A stretch of 30,298 nt of DNA from UMGS172 sp045578845 (GCA_045578845.1 JAZNLA010000058.1:1-30298); one strand, 5' to 3'. Shown: positions 8,140 through 16,336, counted from the stretch's first letter. Made by a program: numbers and translations. Notes: generated by a model not told the origin, from the letters alone.

Positions 8140-9834
8140 ATGTTTAATAAGAAGAAAAGCACTCCCGATGGCGGAAAGATTAAAAATACAGTAGCCTTAA
8201 AACGCAGTATTTATGCGGTTGCTTTATCGGTTATTTTTATTGCGGGTATTATATTTGCGGTAGTTTTATCAACATTCCTTGCGGAACGTTATCCGTTGCA
8301 ACTTGACCTTACAGCCGATAAACAGCATTCAATTACCGGTGATAATTTAGACTTTATCAAAGGGGTAGATAAAAAGGTAAATATATATGTTTGCCTTACC
8401 GAAGAGGAATATGATTGCTCTTCTACGAGCAGTTATAATATGTGCTACTATGCAGCACAAAATTATTTTGTTGATTATAATACCGATAATGCAAAGTATT
8501 TTTCTCAGACGGTTGAACTTTTACGCAAATATGAAAAATATAATGATAATATTTCTTTGACATTCCTCGATATTGCACAGCCGAGTGCAAATGAAATTAC
8601 CGATAATTTTTCGGATTATAGTTGGACTACGGGCGATATTCTTGTTGAAAGTACATTTACTGTAAACGGTAAAGAAATTACAAGAAGAACCGCTATTCCG
8701 TTTAACGAAGTTTACACACTCAAAGCGGGTCATAATGATACCGAAAATTACAAGAATTATGCTTCGATTTACGGAAACTATGCATTGTACGGCTACGGTG
8801 TAGGTTATTTAATTACCGAGAATAATATAGAGTATGCTGTTTCGGCTGCCGTTTATAAGGTTGTTTCCGAAACCACACCGGTATTTTTGGTTCCGTCAAC
8901 ATATTGCAATGCCGAAAGTGTTTCTGAGCAACTAGAGGGTATGCTTGAGGCAAACAATTTTTCGATAGAATATAAAGAAGGACTTATTTCAACAGTTCTT
9001 ACCGCAGAAAACTACGACAAGTATGAAGGTGTTATTCTTTCATCGTGCAGTTCTGATATAAGCAGTGATGATAGAATTGCTTTAGAGGCGTTTCTTAATA
9101 ACGACGGCAAAAAGGGTAAGTCAATGTTCTATTTTGCAGGAACTAATACCTATAAATTGACTAATCTTTGTGCTTTCTTGGGTGACTGGGGTATAGGTTT
9201 CGAACAGGGTATTCTTTACGAAACCACTAAGGATAACCATATTGCGGAAAATCCGACAAGTTTCTATTATGAAAGCCTTGAAACGGATTATACCGAAACG
9301 GCCGATGCTTTGAGCGGAATGGTATTTACTGCTACAAATTCGGTTCCTATGAAGGTTATTTATACAAATAATACTACAGCAACCTATATAAGAAGTTCTA
9401 CTGTTGCATTGCGTACAGGCAGTAACGGAACAGTCACTGTGATGCCGGTTGATGCTGATTATAAAACATGGACACCTTCTGAAGATGCTGAAAAAGATGC
9501 ATATCCTACAGTTATTGTAACTGAGGATTCTGCTACGCTTAACGACGAATATGTATATAGCAGTGTTACTGCTGTTGCAAGTGCAGATTTTATTTCAAAA
9601 AGTTGGTCACAATATACCAATATTGCCAATCTGAATGCGACACTTGATATTGTTAATTTTGTGACAGGAAGCACCGAAAATCCGTTTAACTTTATTCCTA
9701 AAACCATAACTAATGAAAAGTTCTATATAAGTGAGAAGACTTCGCTTACACTCGGTGTTGTCTTTATAGGTGTAATTCCGTTACTGCTTATTGCAGGCGG
9801 TATAATCATTTGGGTCAGGAGAAGAAGCAGATGA
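8140..9834 (+). CDS. GldG-like ABC auxiliary protein
   Basis: The 564-residue protein is anchored by one helix near each end (about 24-47 and 538-558), with a large extracytoplasmic region between. Just after the first helix comes YPLQLDLTADKQHSIT followed by DFIKGVDKKVNIYV, the hallmark start of the GldG / ABC-type auxiliary domain. In gliding Bacteroidetes GldG works with GldA and GldF; in Firmicutes the role of such proteins is not known. The start at 8140 has AAAAAGGAG 8 bases upstream; a GTG at 8131 lies inside that site and is rejected. The short cytoplasmic tail is basic (RRRSR). The stop overlaps the next start (ATGA). Confidence 0.85.
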   Translation: MFNKKKSTPDGGKIKNTVALKRSIYAVALSVIFIAGIIFAVVLSTFLAERYPLQLDLTADKQHSITGDNLDFIKGVDKKVNIYVCLTEEEYDCSSTSSYNMCYYAAQNYFVDYNTDNAKYFSQTVELLRKYEKYNDNISLTFLDIAQPSANEITDNFSDYSWTTGDILVESTFTVNGKEITRRTAIPFNEVYTLKAGHNDTENYKNYASIYGNYALYGYGVGYLITENNIEYAVSAAVYKVVSETTPVFLVPSTYCNAESVSEQLEGMLEANNFSIEYKEGLISTVLTAENYDKYEGVILSSCSSDISSDDRIALEAFLNNDGKKGKSMFYFAGTNTYKLTNLCAFLGDWGIGFEQGILYETTKDNHIAENPTSFYYESLETDYTETADALSGMVFTATNSVPMKVIYTNNTTATYIRSSTVALRTGSNGTVTVMPVDADYKTWTPSEDAEKDAYPTVIVTEDSATLNDEYVYSSVTAVASADFISKSWSQYTNIANLNATLDIVNFVTGSTENPFNFIPKTITNEKFYISEKTSLTLGVVFIGVIPLLLIAGGIIIWVRRRSR

Positions 9835-11582
9835 GTGAATCCCTACCGCAAAATAATGAAGGGTTAAATGAAAATGAAACACCCGAAACAAAGGTGACTT
9901 TTGATACCGAAGGGTCAACAATTTTTACAAAGCACGAATATTCTACTAAAAAACCTATTAAAAACGCGGGCAAAAAGCGTATTCTGATATGCACCGTATC
10001 GTTGGTGCTTTGTGTAGCAATCGGTGCATCAATATTTCTTGTGGACCGATTTATGCCGGTTGATAACGGCAGTAATAATTCGTCTAACGGTATAGAAGAA
10101 CTGAGTTTCAAACTGCTTACAGCTGAAAAGACAATAAAGGAGTCCTCCGTTGATATAGACGGCAGTAAGGTTGAGGTTGCAACCAATATTTCGGGTGTGG
10201 GTATTTACAATAAGTACAGCAATTATGCTATTTTACCGTATTACGAGCCTGCCGAAAAAGCAGAAGAGTCATCTGCCTCGTCAAGCACATCTTCTGAACA
10301 AAAGAAGGAGTATCTTTATGATACAAAGTGGTATATTAACGGCATTGACAAGAACTTGACCGTAACCACGGAAATTAACAGTTATATAACGAAATGTCTT
10401 AATATTACCGCTAGCAGGAAACTTGAAAATACTTTCAGCACCGTCGAAGAGTATCATGAATACTACGGAATTGATGACCCCACACGTGTTCTTACAGTAG
10501 AGTTTAATGACGGTACCGAAAAAATAGAGTTGCTTGTCGGAAAAATAATAGCAACGGGTGACGGTAACTATGTGACAATTACCGGTGACGAGTCGGTATA
10601 TATCGTCAGCGATGATTATATTATGAATTTGGATTATCTGCCGATACATTTTGCTGATAAAACCATGGTACCCGAAATTGAAAAAACCGATGCTAATAAA
10701 GGCTATTTTAATGATGAAGGCGTGCTCGCAAGATTTGATTATATTAAAATATCGGGCAGTTTGATAGGTGACCGTGAGGTTAAATTTACTATGAATCCCG
10801 TTACGGCATCTAATTCTATGCCATATATGATGACATCGCCTTATAAACGCCCCGCAAATAATGAGTTTATTGATAATATTCTTGAAATGGCACGAAGCGG
10901 ACTTGATGCGTCGTCGCTCTACAGTTTTAATTGCACTGACGAGAATTTTAAGATATCAGGTTTTGATGAGCCGAAATGTGTGATAGAAATGAAGGTCGGC
11001 GATTATAAGTTTAAGGTTACAATAGGCAGACGCATGCAGGAAGATTCCTCAGGGCTTTCCGCATTGGTCGAGGGAAAACCGCAGATATTTAATCTTGATG
11101 CGTCGACGGTTGATTTTTTGAGCGATGATATAACCGTAATGTTTAACGAAGATTTCTTAATGGAAAATATATATGCCGTGAAAGGTTTGACATTTAAAGA
11201 TAATATCGGAACATATAAATTTGATATTTCGCATAAACTTCAAAGCGGAAGTGATAATGTCTACGATACATTCGTCAAATTAGACGGCAAAGAAATGGAA
11301 ACAGCATCGTTTAAACGTATTTATCAACGTGTGCTTTTGTTGTCATTGCTTTCATTTGCTACCGAAGCAGAAAAAACGGATACCCTCGTATCTATAACAT
11401 TTGATTATATTGAGGGCGGTAAAAAGATAGTCGAGTTTACACAAAGTCCTAATGACGCATACCATTACATTGCATGGGTTGACGGCGTGCCGTTGGGTGA
11501 AGTGTTAACGTCAAATATTACCGATATAACTGATAATTTGCATAAGTATTTAAACGGCGAAACAATCCCCGAAAGATGGTAA
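9831..11582 (+). CDS. DUF4340-like membrane-anchored protein of the ABC operon
   Basis: The 583-residue protein has a hydrophilic, acidic cytoplasmic N-terminus (1-48), one membrane helix (about 50-72) and a long beta-rich extracytoplasmic region. The segment YGIDDPTRVLTVEFNDGTEKIELLVG, followed by GNYVTITGDESVYIV (broken here for length), fits the repeated fold of DUF4340 proteins, which are regularly encoded beside GldG-like genes. A second such unit, SGFDEPKCVIEMKVGDYKF and on, occurs about 140 residues later. A serine-rich linker (SSASSSTSSEQ) lies near residue 150. The ATG at 9831 overlaps the upstream TGA, with AGGAGA 8 bases before. It is the last gene of the operon and runs into a strong terminator. 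The function is unknown; a role in the ABC complex at the cell surface is inferred from position. Confidence 0.8.
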   Translation: MSESLPQNNEGLNENETPETKVTFDTEGSTIFTKHEYSTKKPIKNAGKKRILICTVSLVLCVAIGASIFLVDRFMPVDNGSNNSSNGIEELSFKLLTAEKTIKESSVDIDGSKVEVATNISGVGIYNKYSNYAILPYYEPAEKAEESSASSSTSSEQKKEYLYDTKWYINGIDKNLTVTTEINSYITKCLNITASRKLENTFSTVEEYHEYYGIDDPTRVLTVEFNDGTEKIELLVGKIIATGDGNYVTITGDESVYIVSDDYIMNLDYLPIHFADKTMVPEIEKTDANKGYFNDEGVLARFDYIKISGSLIGDREVKFTMNPVTASNSMPYMMTSPYKRPANNEFIDNILEMARSGLDASSLYSFNCTDENFKISGFDEPKCVIEMKVGDYKFKVTIGRRMQEDSSGLSALVEGKPQIFNLDASTVDFLSDDITVMFNEDFLMENIYAVKGLTFKDNIGTYKFDISHKLQSGSDNVYDTFVKLDGKEMETASFKRIYQRVLLLSLLSFATEAEKTDTLVSITFDYIEGGKKIVEFTQSPNDAYHYIAWVDGVPLGEVLTSNITDITDNLHKYLNGETIPERW

Positions 11583-11593
11583 AACAAAGCATT

Positions 11594-11633
11594 AAAAACC
11601 CGCCCAAAGAGATTTCTCTTTGGGCGGGTTTTT
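11594..11633. terminator. Strong bidirectional terminator after the Gld-like operon
   Basis: A near-perfect 19-bp inverted repeat has left arm 11594-11612 and right arm 11615-11633, with core CCCGCCCAAAGAGA. The A and T ends act as U tracts on both strands. It separates the operon from the convergent flavin-reductase gene, whose stop lies 8 bases away. Confidence 0.93.
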
Positions 11634-11640
11634 GCAATCA

Positions 11641-12138
11641 CTATTTTTTAATAAGTACCTTTTCAATTTTGCCTATAATCATGTAGTGGTAGTCTTTATT
11701 TGGATACCATTTGTCGGGTTCGGCATCAATGAAACATTCGGGTTTTATTTTGTCTACATACTGTTTTTTGCAGACCAAGACTATTCTTGCTTCTTCAAAA
11801 TAAACCGAGTTGTCTGAAAAAACGGGGTGCAGACTGCAAAGTGCGGTTTTGTCACAATCTCTGCCTGATTTAGACCCGCAGATTTTATGAATATTCTTGT
11901 TATCGCCGTAGAAACTTAAGGTGAAATAATCTTGTTTTTCGACATACTCCATAGTATAACGCTGAGGGCGGATAAAGGCAATTACACTGTCATTGCCCCA
12001 AAGTTCGCCTGCCATACCCCATGATGCGGTCATCATGTTGTAATCCGAACTATCACCCGCGGTGATAAGCATATATTCGTCCGAAATCATTTTAATAATG
12101 TTATCCTTAATATCTTTAGAACTGATAACTTGATACAC
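11641..12138 (-). CDS. Flavin reductase-like FMN-binding protein
   Basis: The 165-residue protein resembles the small flavin reductase-like (DIM6/NTAB, flavoredoxin) family. Visible features are the YNMMTASWGMAGELWG stretch (about 33-48) and the following FIRPQRYTMEYVEKQDYFTLSF, which in the family contact FMN, and a C-terminal HYMIIGKIEKV. Such proteins bind FMN and pass electrons, but the partner cannot be read here. I chose the GTG at 12136-12138 since AAGGAG lies 9 bases upstream; the longer open frame would start upstream of the promoter. Several cysteines (CGSKSGRDCDKTALC) lie in the middle, as in related clostridial proteins. It is monocistronic. Confidence 0.82.
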   Translation of the reverse strand: MYQVISSKDIKDNIIKMISDEYMLITAGDSSDYNMMTASWGMAGELWGNDSVIAFIRPQRYTMEYVEKQDYFTLSFYGDNKNIHKICGSKSGRDCDKTALCSLHPVFSDNSVYFEEARIVLVCKKQYVDKIKPECFIDAEPDKWYPNKDYHYMIIGKIEKVLIKK

Positions 12139-12169
12139 AATAAAGCACTCCTTAAAGTTTTGTAGGTTA

Positions 12170-12198
12170 ATTTTACTATTTAGTATATTTATTGTCAA
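12170..12198 (-). promoter_or_regulatory. Near-consensus promoter for the flavin reductase-like gene
   Basis: On the minus strand, TTGACA (complement of 12193-12198) and TAAAAT (complement of 12170-12175) are 17 bases apart, about 32 bases upstream of the GTG start. Confidence 0.75.
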
Positions 12199-12205
12199 CA
12201 ATAAA

Positions 12206-12238
12206 TATGAAAAAGGACACAACTCTATGTTGTGTCCT
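12206..12238 (-). terminator. Terminator of the repeat lipoprotein gene
   Basis: A perfect 10-bp stem (AGGACACAAC at 12214-12223, GTTGTGTCCT at 12229-12238) has a 5-base loop. On the minus strand it is followed by TTTTTCAT and starts 5 bases past the lipoprotein stop. Its AAAAGGACAC arm is identical to that of the terminator at 71-99. Confidence 0.85.
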
Positions 12239-12243
12239 AAATG

Positions 12244-12663
12244 TTAGTTTTTAACCCACGGTCCAAAACCTTGGTCTTTGTCTTCGGTGGTGTCACCGTC
12301 GGTACTTGTATCACCGTCGGTACTTGTATCACCGTCGGTACTTGTATCACCGCCGGTACTTGTATTACCGCCTGTGCCGGTATTACCGCCTGTGCCGGTG
12401 TTACCGCCTGTGCCGGTGTTACCACCTGTGCCGGTATTACCACCTGTGCCGGTACCATCACCGTCACCGTCACCTGTATCAATATCAATGCTGGTATTAT
12501 TCCAAATATCTTCAAGTTCGCTATCAGTAAGTTCGCTTGAAGAATCAGAACTTGTATTGCCTGCGTTGACATCAATATCATTATCCTTGCCATTCTTGCC
12601 GCAGGCGGCAAAAACTGTCAGACAGAGTATAGAAATAAGAAGTGCAACTAATATCTTTTTCAT
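12244..12663 (-). CDS. Small lipoprotein with hexapeptide tandem repeats
   Basis: The 139-residue protein begins MKKILVALLISILCLTVFAAC, a lipoprotein signal peptide with the acylated cysteine at about 21. A short acidic region (SSSELTDSELEDIW) follows, then a run of D/G/T residues and nine hexapeptide repeats: five TGTGGN, one TSTGGD and three TSTDGD. It ends in TTEDKDQGFGPWVKN. It is probably tethered outside the membrane. The low-complexity tail may be a spacer across the wall, and the conserved-looking end could be the active or binding part (inference). I chose the ATG at 12661-12663 with GAGAG 5 bases upstream; a TTG 18 bases earlier is less likely. It has its own strong promoter and terminator. 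I do not recognise a family. Confidence 0.8.
   Translation of the reverse strand: MKKILVALLISILCLTVFAACGKNGKDNDIDVNAGNTSSDSSSELTDSELEDIWNNTSIDIDTGDGDGDGTGTGGNTGTGGNTGTGGNTGTGGNTGTGGNTSTGGDTSTDGDTSTDGDTSTDGDTTEDKDQGFGPWVKN
12292..12453 (-). repeat. 18-bp coding minisatellite, nine units
   Basis: Nine direct copies of an 18-bp unit encode TSTDGD, TSTGGD or TGTGGN. The copies are nearly identical at DNA level within each type (for example, the three TSTDGD copies). The unit is a multiple of three, so gain or loss of copies changes protein length without a frameshift. Confidence 0.95.
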
Positions 12664-12698
12664 AATTTCTCTCACTTTCAAGTATAATATCTTTCTAA

Positions 12699-12727
12699 AG
12701 TATACAATATATTTTTTTATTTGTCAA
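12699..12727 (-). promoter_or_regulatory. Near-consensus promoter for the repeat lipoprotein gene
   Basis: On the minus strand, TTGACA (complement of 12722-12727) and TATACT (complement of 12699-12704) are separated by 17 bases, about 36 bases upstream of the ATG. Confidence 0.78.
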
Positions 12728-12801
12728 CCGCGAAAGAGTCTGCTGTTTTTACCAAACGTGTTAAGGCTTGTAAAAAATATGTGAACAAATTATATTTAGG
12801 G

Positions 12802-12830
12802 TTTAAAATAAAGAACTTTTCTGTTAGAAT
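12802..12830 (+). promoter_or_regulatory. Extended -10 promoter for the DUF975-like gene
   Basis: TTTAAA at 12802-12807 and TAGAAT at 12825-12830 are 17 bases apart, and TGT precedes the -10 as an extended element. The ATG follows at 12859. Confidence 0.6.
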
Positions 12831-12858
12831 GTTTTCAGTACAAAAAGGAGTAGTTTTA

Positions 12859-13683
12859 ATGCAACCTTCATATTTGGAAATTAAAAAAGCAGCACTGAAA
12901 TCACTCAAAAACCGTTGGCCTGAGGCAATTGCGGCGTCGGTGACCTTTATAGCAGTGGCAATGCTTGACACATTTTTTCAATATATTTTGATGCTGATAT
13001 TTAAAGTAGACGCGGTTTGGTCACCGTTTTCTCCTACAACAATGCCGCTTTATAATACTGTATTCAGCATAGGAATTACGTTATTTTCCGCCTGTTATAC
13101 GGTTGCGGTTATATTGCCGTTGTTTTTTGGTGTTATGAAATGGTTTTGGACAGTATCGGGCGGAGGAAATAGCGAAATCATCGAAATATTTCATTATTTT
13201 TCTTCACCTAAAAAATTTTGGAGGTCGGCAGCGTTATCTTTCGGGATTTTTTGGCGTGCGGCATTGGGTGCGGTTATATGTTTTTTGCCGTTTATACTGT
13301 CAAAAGTAATGTTGTCACCCGATTTTTACAATTTCTTCGGCTATGGTATGCCGATATGGGTTTCGGGACTGTTTCCGCTTAAAACCCTTTTTAAAGTTTT
13401 AGGCTTTGTGCTATTTATCTTTTGGATTTTTCGTTATATTTTATTTTATTCGGTGATGTTTTATGAACCCGACCTGTCGGCACATGCTGTGCTAAAAAAA
13501 ACGGTAAAGGTCGCAAAAGGAAGAACTTTGCATATTGCGGGATTTGTGTTTTCGTTTATAGGTTGGATATTTTTGTCTTTTCTATGTTTGCCAATGATTT
13601 TTACCGTACCGTTTATGCTTTCTTCGTTTGCCGTTTACGGTAGGGAAGAATACCGACTTTCCATGTCAAAAAAAGAAAATTAA
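12859..13683 (+). CDS. Multipass membrane protein, DUF975-like
   Basis: The 274-residue protein has about five or six hydrophobic helices. Several features recall DUF975 proteins. It opens with a charged helix (YLEIKKAALKSLKNRWPEAI), and after a helix ending FYSVMFYEPDLS come a cytoplasmic segment (AHAVLKKTVKVAKGRT) and a last helix containing SFIGWIFLS. The biochemical role of the family is unknown. The ATG at 12859 has AAAGGAG 8 bases upstream; the open frame continues 46 codons upstream through the promoter and is rejected there. No clear terminator separates it from the 5S rRNA gene 84 bases downstream, so some read-through into 5S is possible. Confidence 0.75.
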   Translation: MQPSYLEIKKAALKSLKNRWPEAIAASVTFIAVAMLDTFFQYILMLIFKVDAVWSPFSPTTMPLYNTVFSIGITLFSACYTVAVILPLFFGVMKWFWTVSGGGNSEIIEIFHYFSSPKKFWRSAALSFGIFWRAALGAVICFLPFILSKVMLSPDFYNFFGYGMPIWVSGLFPLKTLFKVLGFVLFIFWIFRYILFYSVMFYEPDLSAHAVLKKTVKVAKGRTLHIAGFVFSFIGWIFLSFLCLPMIFTVPFMLSSFAVYGREEYRLSMSKKEN

Positions 13684-13712
13684 AATAATTTTAAAAAATT
13701 TCAAAAAAAGAC

Positions 13713-13741
13713 TTGCTTTTTTGTTTTTTATGTGATAATAT
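13713..13741 (+). promoter_or_regulatory. Promoter dedicated to the 5S rRNA gene
   Basis: TTGCTT at 13713-13718, a 17-base spacer and TAATAT at 13736-13741, preceded by TGA as an extended -10, place a start about 20 bases before the mature 5S end. Confidence 0.65.
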
Positions 13742-13766
13742 ACTCCTCGCACTAGTTAATGTGTTG

Positions 13767-13886
<120 letters not shown>

Positions 13887-13887
13887 T

Positions 13888-13920
13888 AAAAAAGCGGTTG
13901 CTTAAAGCAACCGCTTTTTT
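13888..13920. terminator. Terminator after 5S rRNA, shared with the convergent LtaS-like gene
   Basis: A 15-bp stem (left 13888-13902, right 13906-13920, core GCGGTTGCT) closes a three-base loop and is followed by ATTTTTGC on the plus strand. The A run at the left gives TTTTTT on the minus strand, so it can end both converging transcripts. Confidence 0.9.
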
Positions 13921-13928
13921 ATTTTTGC

Positions 13929-16133
13929 TTATTCTTGTGTTTTTTGTACGGCATGGCGTTTTTTAGTAATGATAATACCTAAAACTGCCAAGGCAATAAC
14001 TGCAAGCGATGATGCAATGATTGCTATTGCTGTACTGAGTTTAAGACCTACATTTTTATATATAATTTGGTTTTCGTCAAGGGAAACGGTAATACTGTCG
14101 GAAGTGCCGCCTATGAGATAAACTTTTGAATGGCTCAGTCTTGTGCCTTCGACATCGACCTGCGAAACAACAATGCGGTCTCCTGGAGCAAGCTCGACAT
14201 CATTTACAAGCAGTGTTTCTTTGTTTATTTTAACGGTTTCCTGCTTTCGGTCATTTATATATACTTTACTGTAGTTTGTGAAATTCTGACCGTTTATGGT
14301 AAGGTTTCCGTTTTGGTCGGGCACTACTTCCGAAATAATCAAATCTTTTACACCGAGTTTGGTTACCTTTGGTGTGTATGGGTAGTTTTCGGCACCGCCC
14401 CATGCGAATTTACCGCCGTAGAGCATATCGTATTCTAAAATTTCAAGCCAACTTTGATAGAATTCGTCTTCACTGTAATTCTGGTGTAATTTGTTAACAA
14501 GTCCGCTGTCAAACCCAAGTCTTTCAAATACATTTGAAGCCAGTTGATATGCGTAGCAGTTTGCGTCTTGTTTCTTTAGTCCGAAATTGTCCCAAATTAC
14601 AAATTCGGTTTGGTAAATATCGCCGTTCTTAAGGTCGGTTTCTTTGATTTCAAAACTCGGCAAATGGTCGCCGAACATGACAACAACAGTATCTTCGCCG
14701 CGTTGTTCCAAGGTTTGTAAAAGGTCACCTAAGAATGCATCTACCTCATTAAGTTGGTTCACATAATATTCTAATTTATTCTTTAAACCTTGGTCCGCAA
14801 TACCGTCAATTCGGATTTTTGCATCTTCAACATAGTCGGTAGGATATTTACCGTGGCTTTGAACTGTTATGGTATAGACTAAGTCAGAGCCTTCCGACGA
14901 ATCAAGTGCGTCGGTAATAGCGGGTATAAGCGTATCGTCTTTTGCCCAGTTGTTCGGGGTAAATCCCGTAACGTCCATGTATTCAAGCGAAGTAAATGTG
15001 TCAAAACCTAAGTTTTGGAAAACTATATTGCGGTCATAAAAAACGGCAACATTGTTATGAAGAGCATGGCTTTTATATCCGAGTTCGTCTAAATTATAAC
15101 ACATGCTTTCGCTTGTGTTTTTCTGTAAAATTGTTTTGTAAGGATATTCGCCTATGCCGAAATATTCGAGTGACATACCCGAAATGACTTCAAATTCGGT
15201 GTTGGCAGTGCCTGCACCGATAGAGGGAACGGTCAGATAACCCGATGAATATTCTTTTTGAAGTTTTGAAAAGTTAGGGATAGGGTCTTCGGAAAAGGTC
15301 ATGTTGGATAGGTGATTTACATCGAAAAACGACTCTAACTGTAGGAAAATGATGTTAGGTTTTTTGCCGTCTGCAGATGTATCGCCGTTTTCTTTTTTAT
15401 CTTCTGCCGCACCGTTTATAAATTCCACAATTTCTTTAATATCTTCTTCACCGTATTGAGAAGGCTTTTCTATGCCGACATCAAAAATACTGCAGACAAA
15501 ACAGTAGTTAAATCCGTAGTCCATATAAGCGTTTGCGATGTTTTTAACATGTTCGGAAAGTAGAATTCCGCCTGCACGGAACGTTACGGTGCTAAGCCCC
15601 AGAACTGCAATGAAAATTAAGGCGGTTATACTGTTTTTGAGGTATTTTACAGATGTTCTCGGTCCCTTTATAAACAGGAAAACGATACCTATAAGTACGG
15701 CAACAATGGCAACTATGATTAGAACGAATACAACGGGGTGCAAATACTGTAGAATTAAATGCATGTTTGCAATCTGCATGTCAACCCATTCAAAGGGTGT
15801 TACACGCATGGCGAGTATTACACAGTTGGTAATGCCGAGTGCCAAAAACAACGCACAAATAAGCATCATTATTTGATAGCGAAAACGGGATATTGCTGCA
15901 ACTGATAAAAGTGTTGAAATAATAAGTGCATTAAATATAAACACAAGCGGGTCTGTAAACATATGAATAAAACCCTCAATGGGCGAATGGCGGTGCAACG
16001 ATTCGATTATGTAGTTAAGTGCAACGCCGATTAAAATGCACTGTAACCATGAATGTTTTTCCAAAAAGGCATGTGCTTTCTTTATGAATTTGCCTATGGC
16101 TTTAAAGCCGTTTTTTAATTTTTCTTTAAACAT
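13929..16133 (-). CDS. LTA synthase-type sulfatase-fold membrane enzyme with C-terminal IPT-like domain
   Basis: The 734-residue protein has about five N-terminal membrane helices (about 31-48, 62-82, 87-108, 132-156, 168-188) and a linker. The sulfatase-fold catalytic domain (about 258-575) keeps the key residues of LtaS: metal ligand E267 (QLESFFD), nucleophile T312 (GTANTEFE), H427 (QSHGKYP) and D489/H490 (FGDHLPS). Such enzymes transfer glycerol phosphate from phosphatidylglycerol to a growing polymer or glycolipid outside the membrane. Unusually, residues about 595-676 form a beta-rich IPT/TIG-like domain (LTINGQNFTNYSKVYIND), and a further membrane helix (about 698-724) with a basic tail follows. 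The ATG has GGGAG 8 bases upstream. Another phosphoglycerol transferase specificity is possible. Confidence 0.9.
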   Translation of the reverse strand: MFKEKLKNGFKAIGKFIKKAHAFLEKHSWLQCILIGVALNYIIESLHRHSPIEGFIHMFTDPLVFIFNALIISTLLSVAAISRFRYQIMMLICALFLALGITNCVILAMRVTPFEWVDMQIANMHLILQYLHPVVFVLIIVAIVAVLIGIVFLFIKGPRTSVKYLKNSITALIFIAVLGLSTVTFRAGGILLSEHVKNIANAYMDYGFNYCFVCSIFDVGIEKPSQYGEEDIKEIVEFINGAAEDKKENGDTSADGKKPNIIFLQLESFFDVNHLSNMTFSEDPIPNFSKLQKEYSSGYLTVPSIGAGTANTEFEVISGMSLEYFGIGEYPYKTILQKNTSESMCYNLDELGYKSHALHNNVAVFYDRNIVFQNLGFDTFTSLEYMDVTGFTPNNWAKDDTLIPAITDALDSSEGSDLVYTITVQSHGKYPTDYVEDAKIRIDGIADQGLKNKLEYYVNQLNEVDAFLGDLLQTLEQRGEDTVVVMFGDHLPSFEIKETDLKNGDIYQTEFVIWDNFGLKKQDANCYAYQLASNVFERLGFDSGLVNKLHQNYSEDEFYQSWLEILEYDMLYGGKFAWGGAENYPYTPKVTKLGVKDLIISEVVPDQNGNLTINGQNFTNYSKVYINDRKQETVKINKETLLVNDVELAPGDRIVVSQVDVEGTRLSHSKVYLIGGTSDSITVSLDENQIIYKNVGLKLSTAIAIIASSLAVIALAVLGIIITKKRHAVQKTQE

Positions 16134-16174
16134 ATAATAAACTCCCAGGTAATATTAAGTCTATTTGATTAAAT

Positions 16175-16203
16175 ATTTTAACATGAATTTATTAAAATTT
16201 CAA
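16175..16203 (-). promoter_or_regulatory. Promoter for the LtaS-like gene
   Basis: On the minus strand, TTGAAA (complement of 16198-16203), a 17-base spacer and TAAAAT (complement of 16175-16180) with TGT before it form an extended -10 promoter about 40 bases upstream of the ATG. Confidence 0.72.
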
Positions 16204-16273
16204 CATTCCAAATATTTCAATACGAAAATATTGTAAAAATTTGTAAATTTATATATGTATAGTGATATTTGTG

Positions 16274-16302
16274 TTTGCAAATTATTTAATAGGTGATATA
16301 AT
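16274..16302 (+). promoter_or_regulatory. Promoter for the DAHP synthase operon
   Basis: A perfect extended -10, TGATATAAT (core 16297-16302), has TTTGCA at 16274-16279 17 bases upstream. The start would be near 16309, leaving a leader of only about 28 bases. That is too short for a T-box or other large RNA switch. Confidence 0.75.
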
Positions 16303-16336
16303 TATGTGATAAATAGTTTTGTTTGGAGGAATTTCA

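Noticed and set aside
12292..12453. Possible CRISPR array
   Set aside because: The units are contiguous 18-mers with no spacers and encode regular hexapeptides in frame.
12278..12784. Long plus-strand open frames rich in V, P and S or in Y, R and H opposite the repeat lipoprotein
   Set aside because: They are produced by the 18-bp repeats read on the wrong strand, have no ribosome site, and the minus-strand gene has a lipoprotein signal, promoter and terminator.
16303..16336. T-box or riboswitch in front of DAHP synthase
   Set aside because: The leader after the extended -10 promoter is only about 28 bases, too short, and no terminator hairpin lies before the gene.
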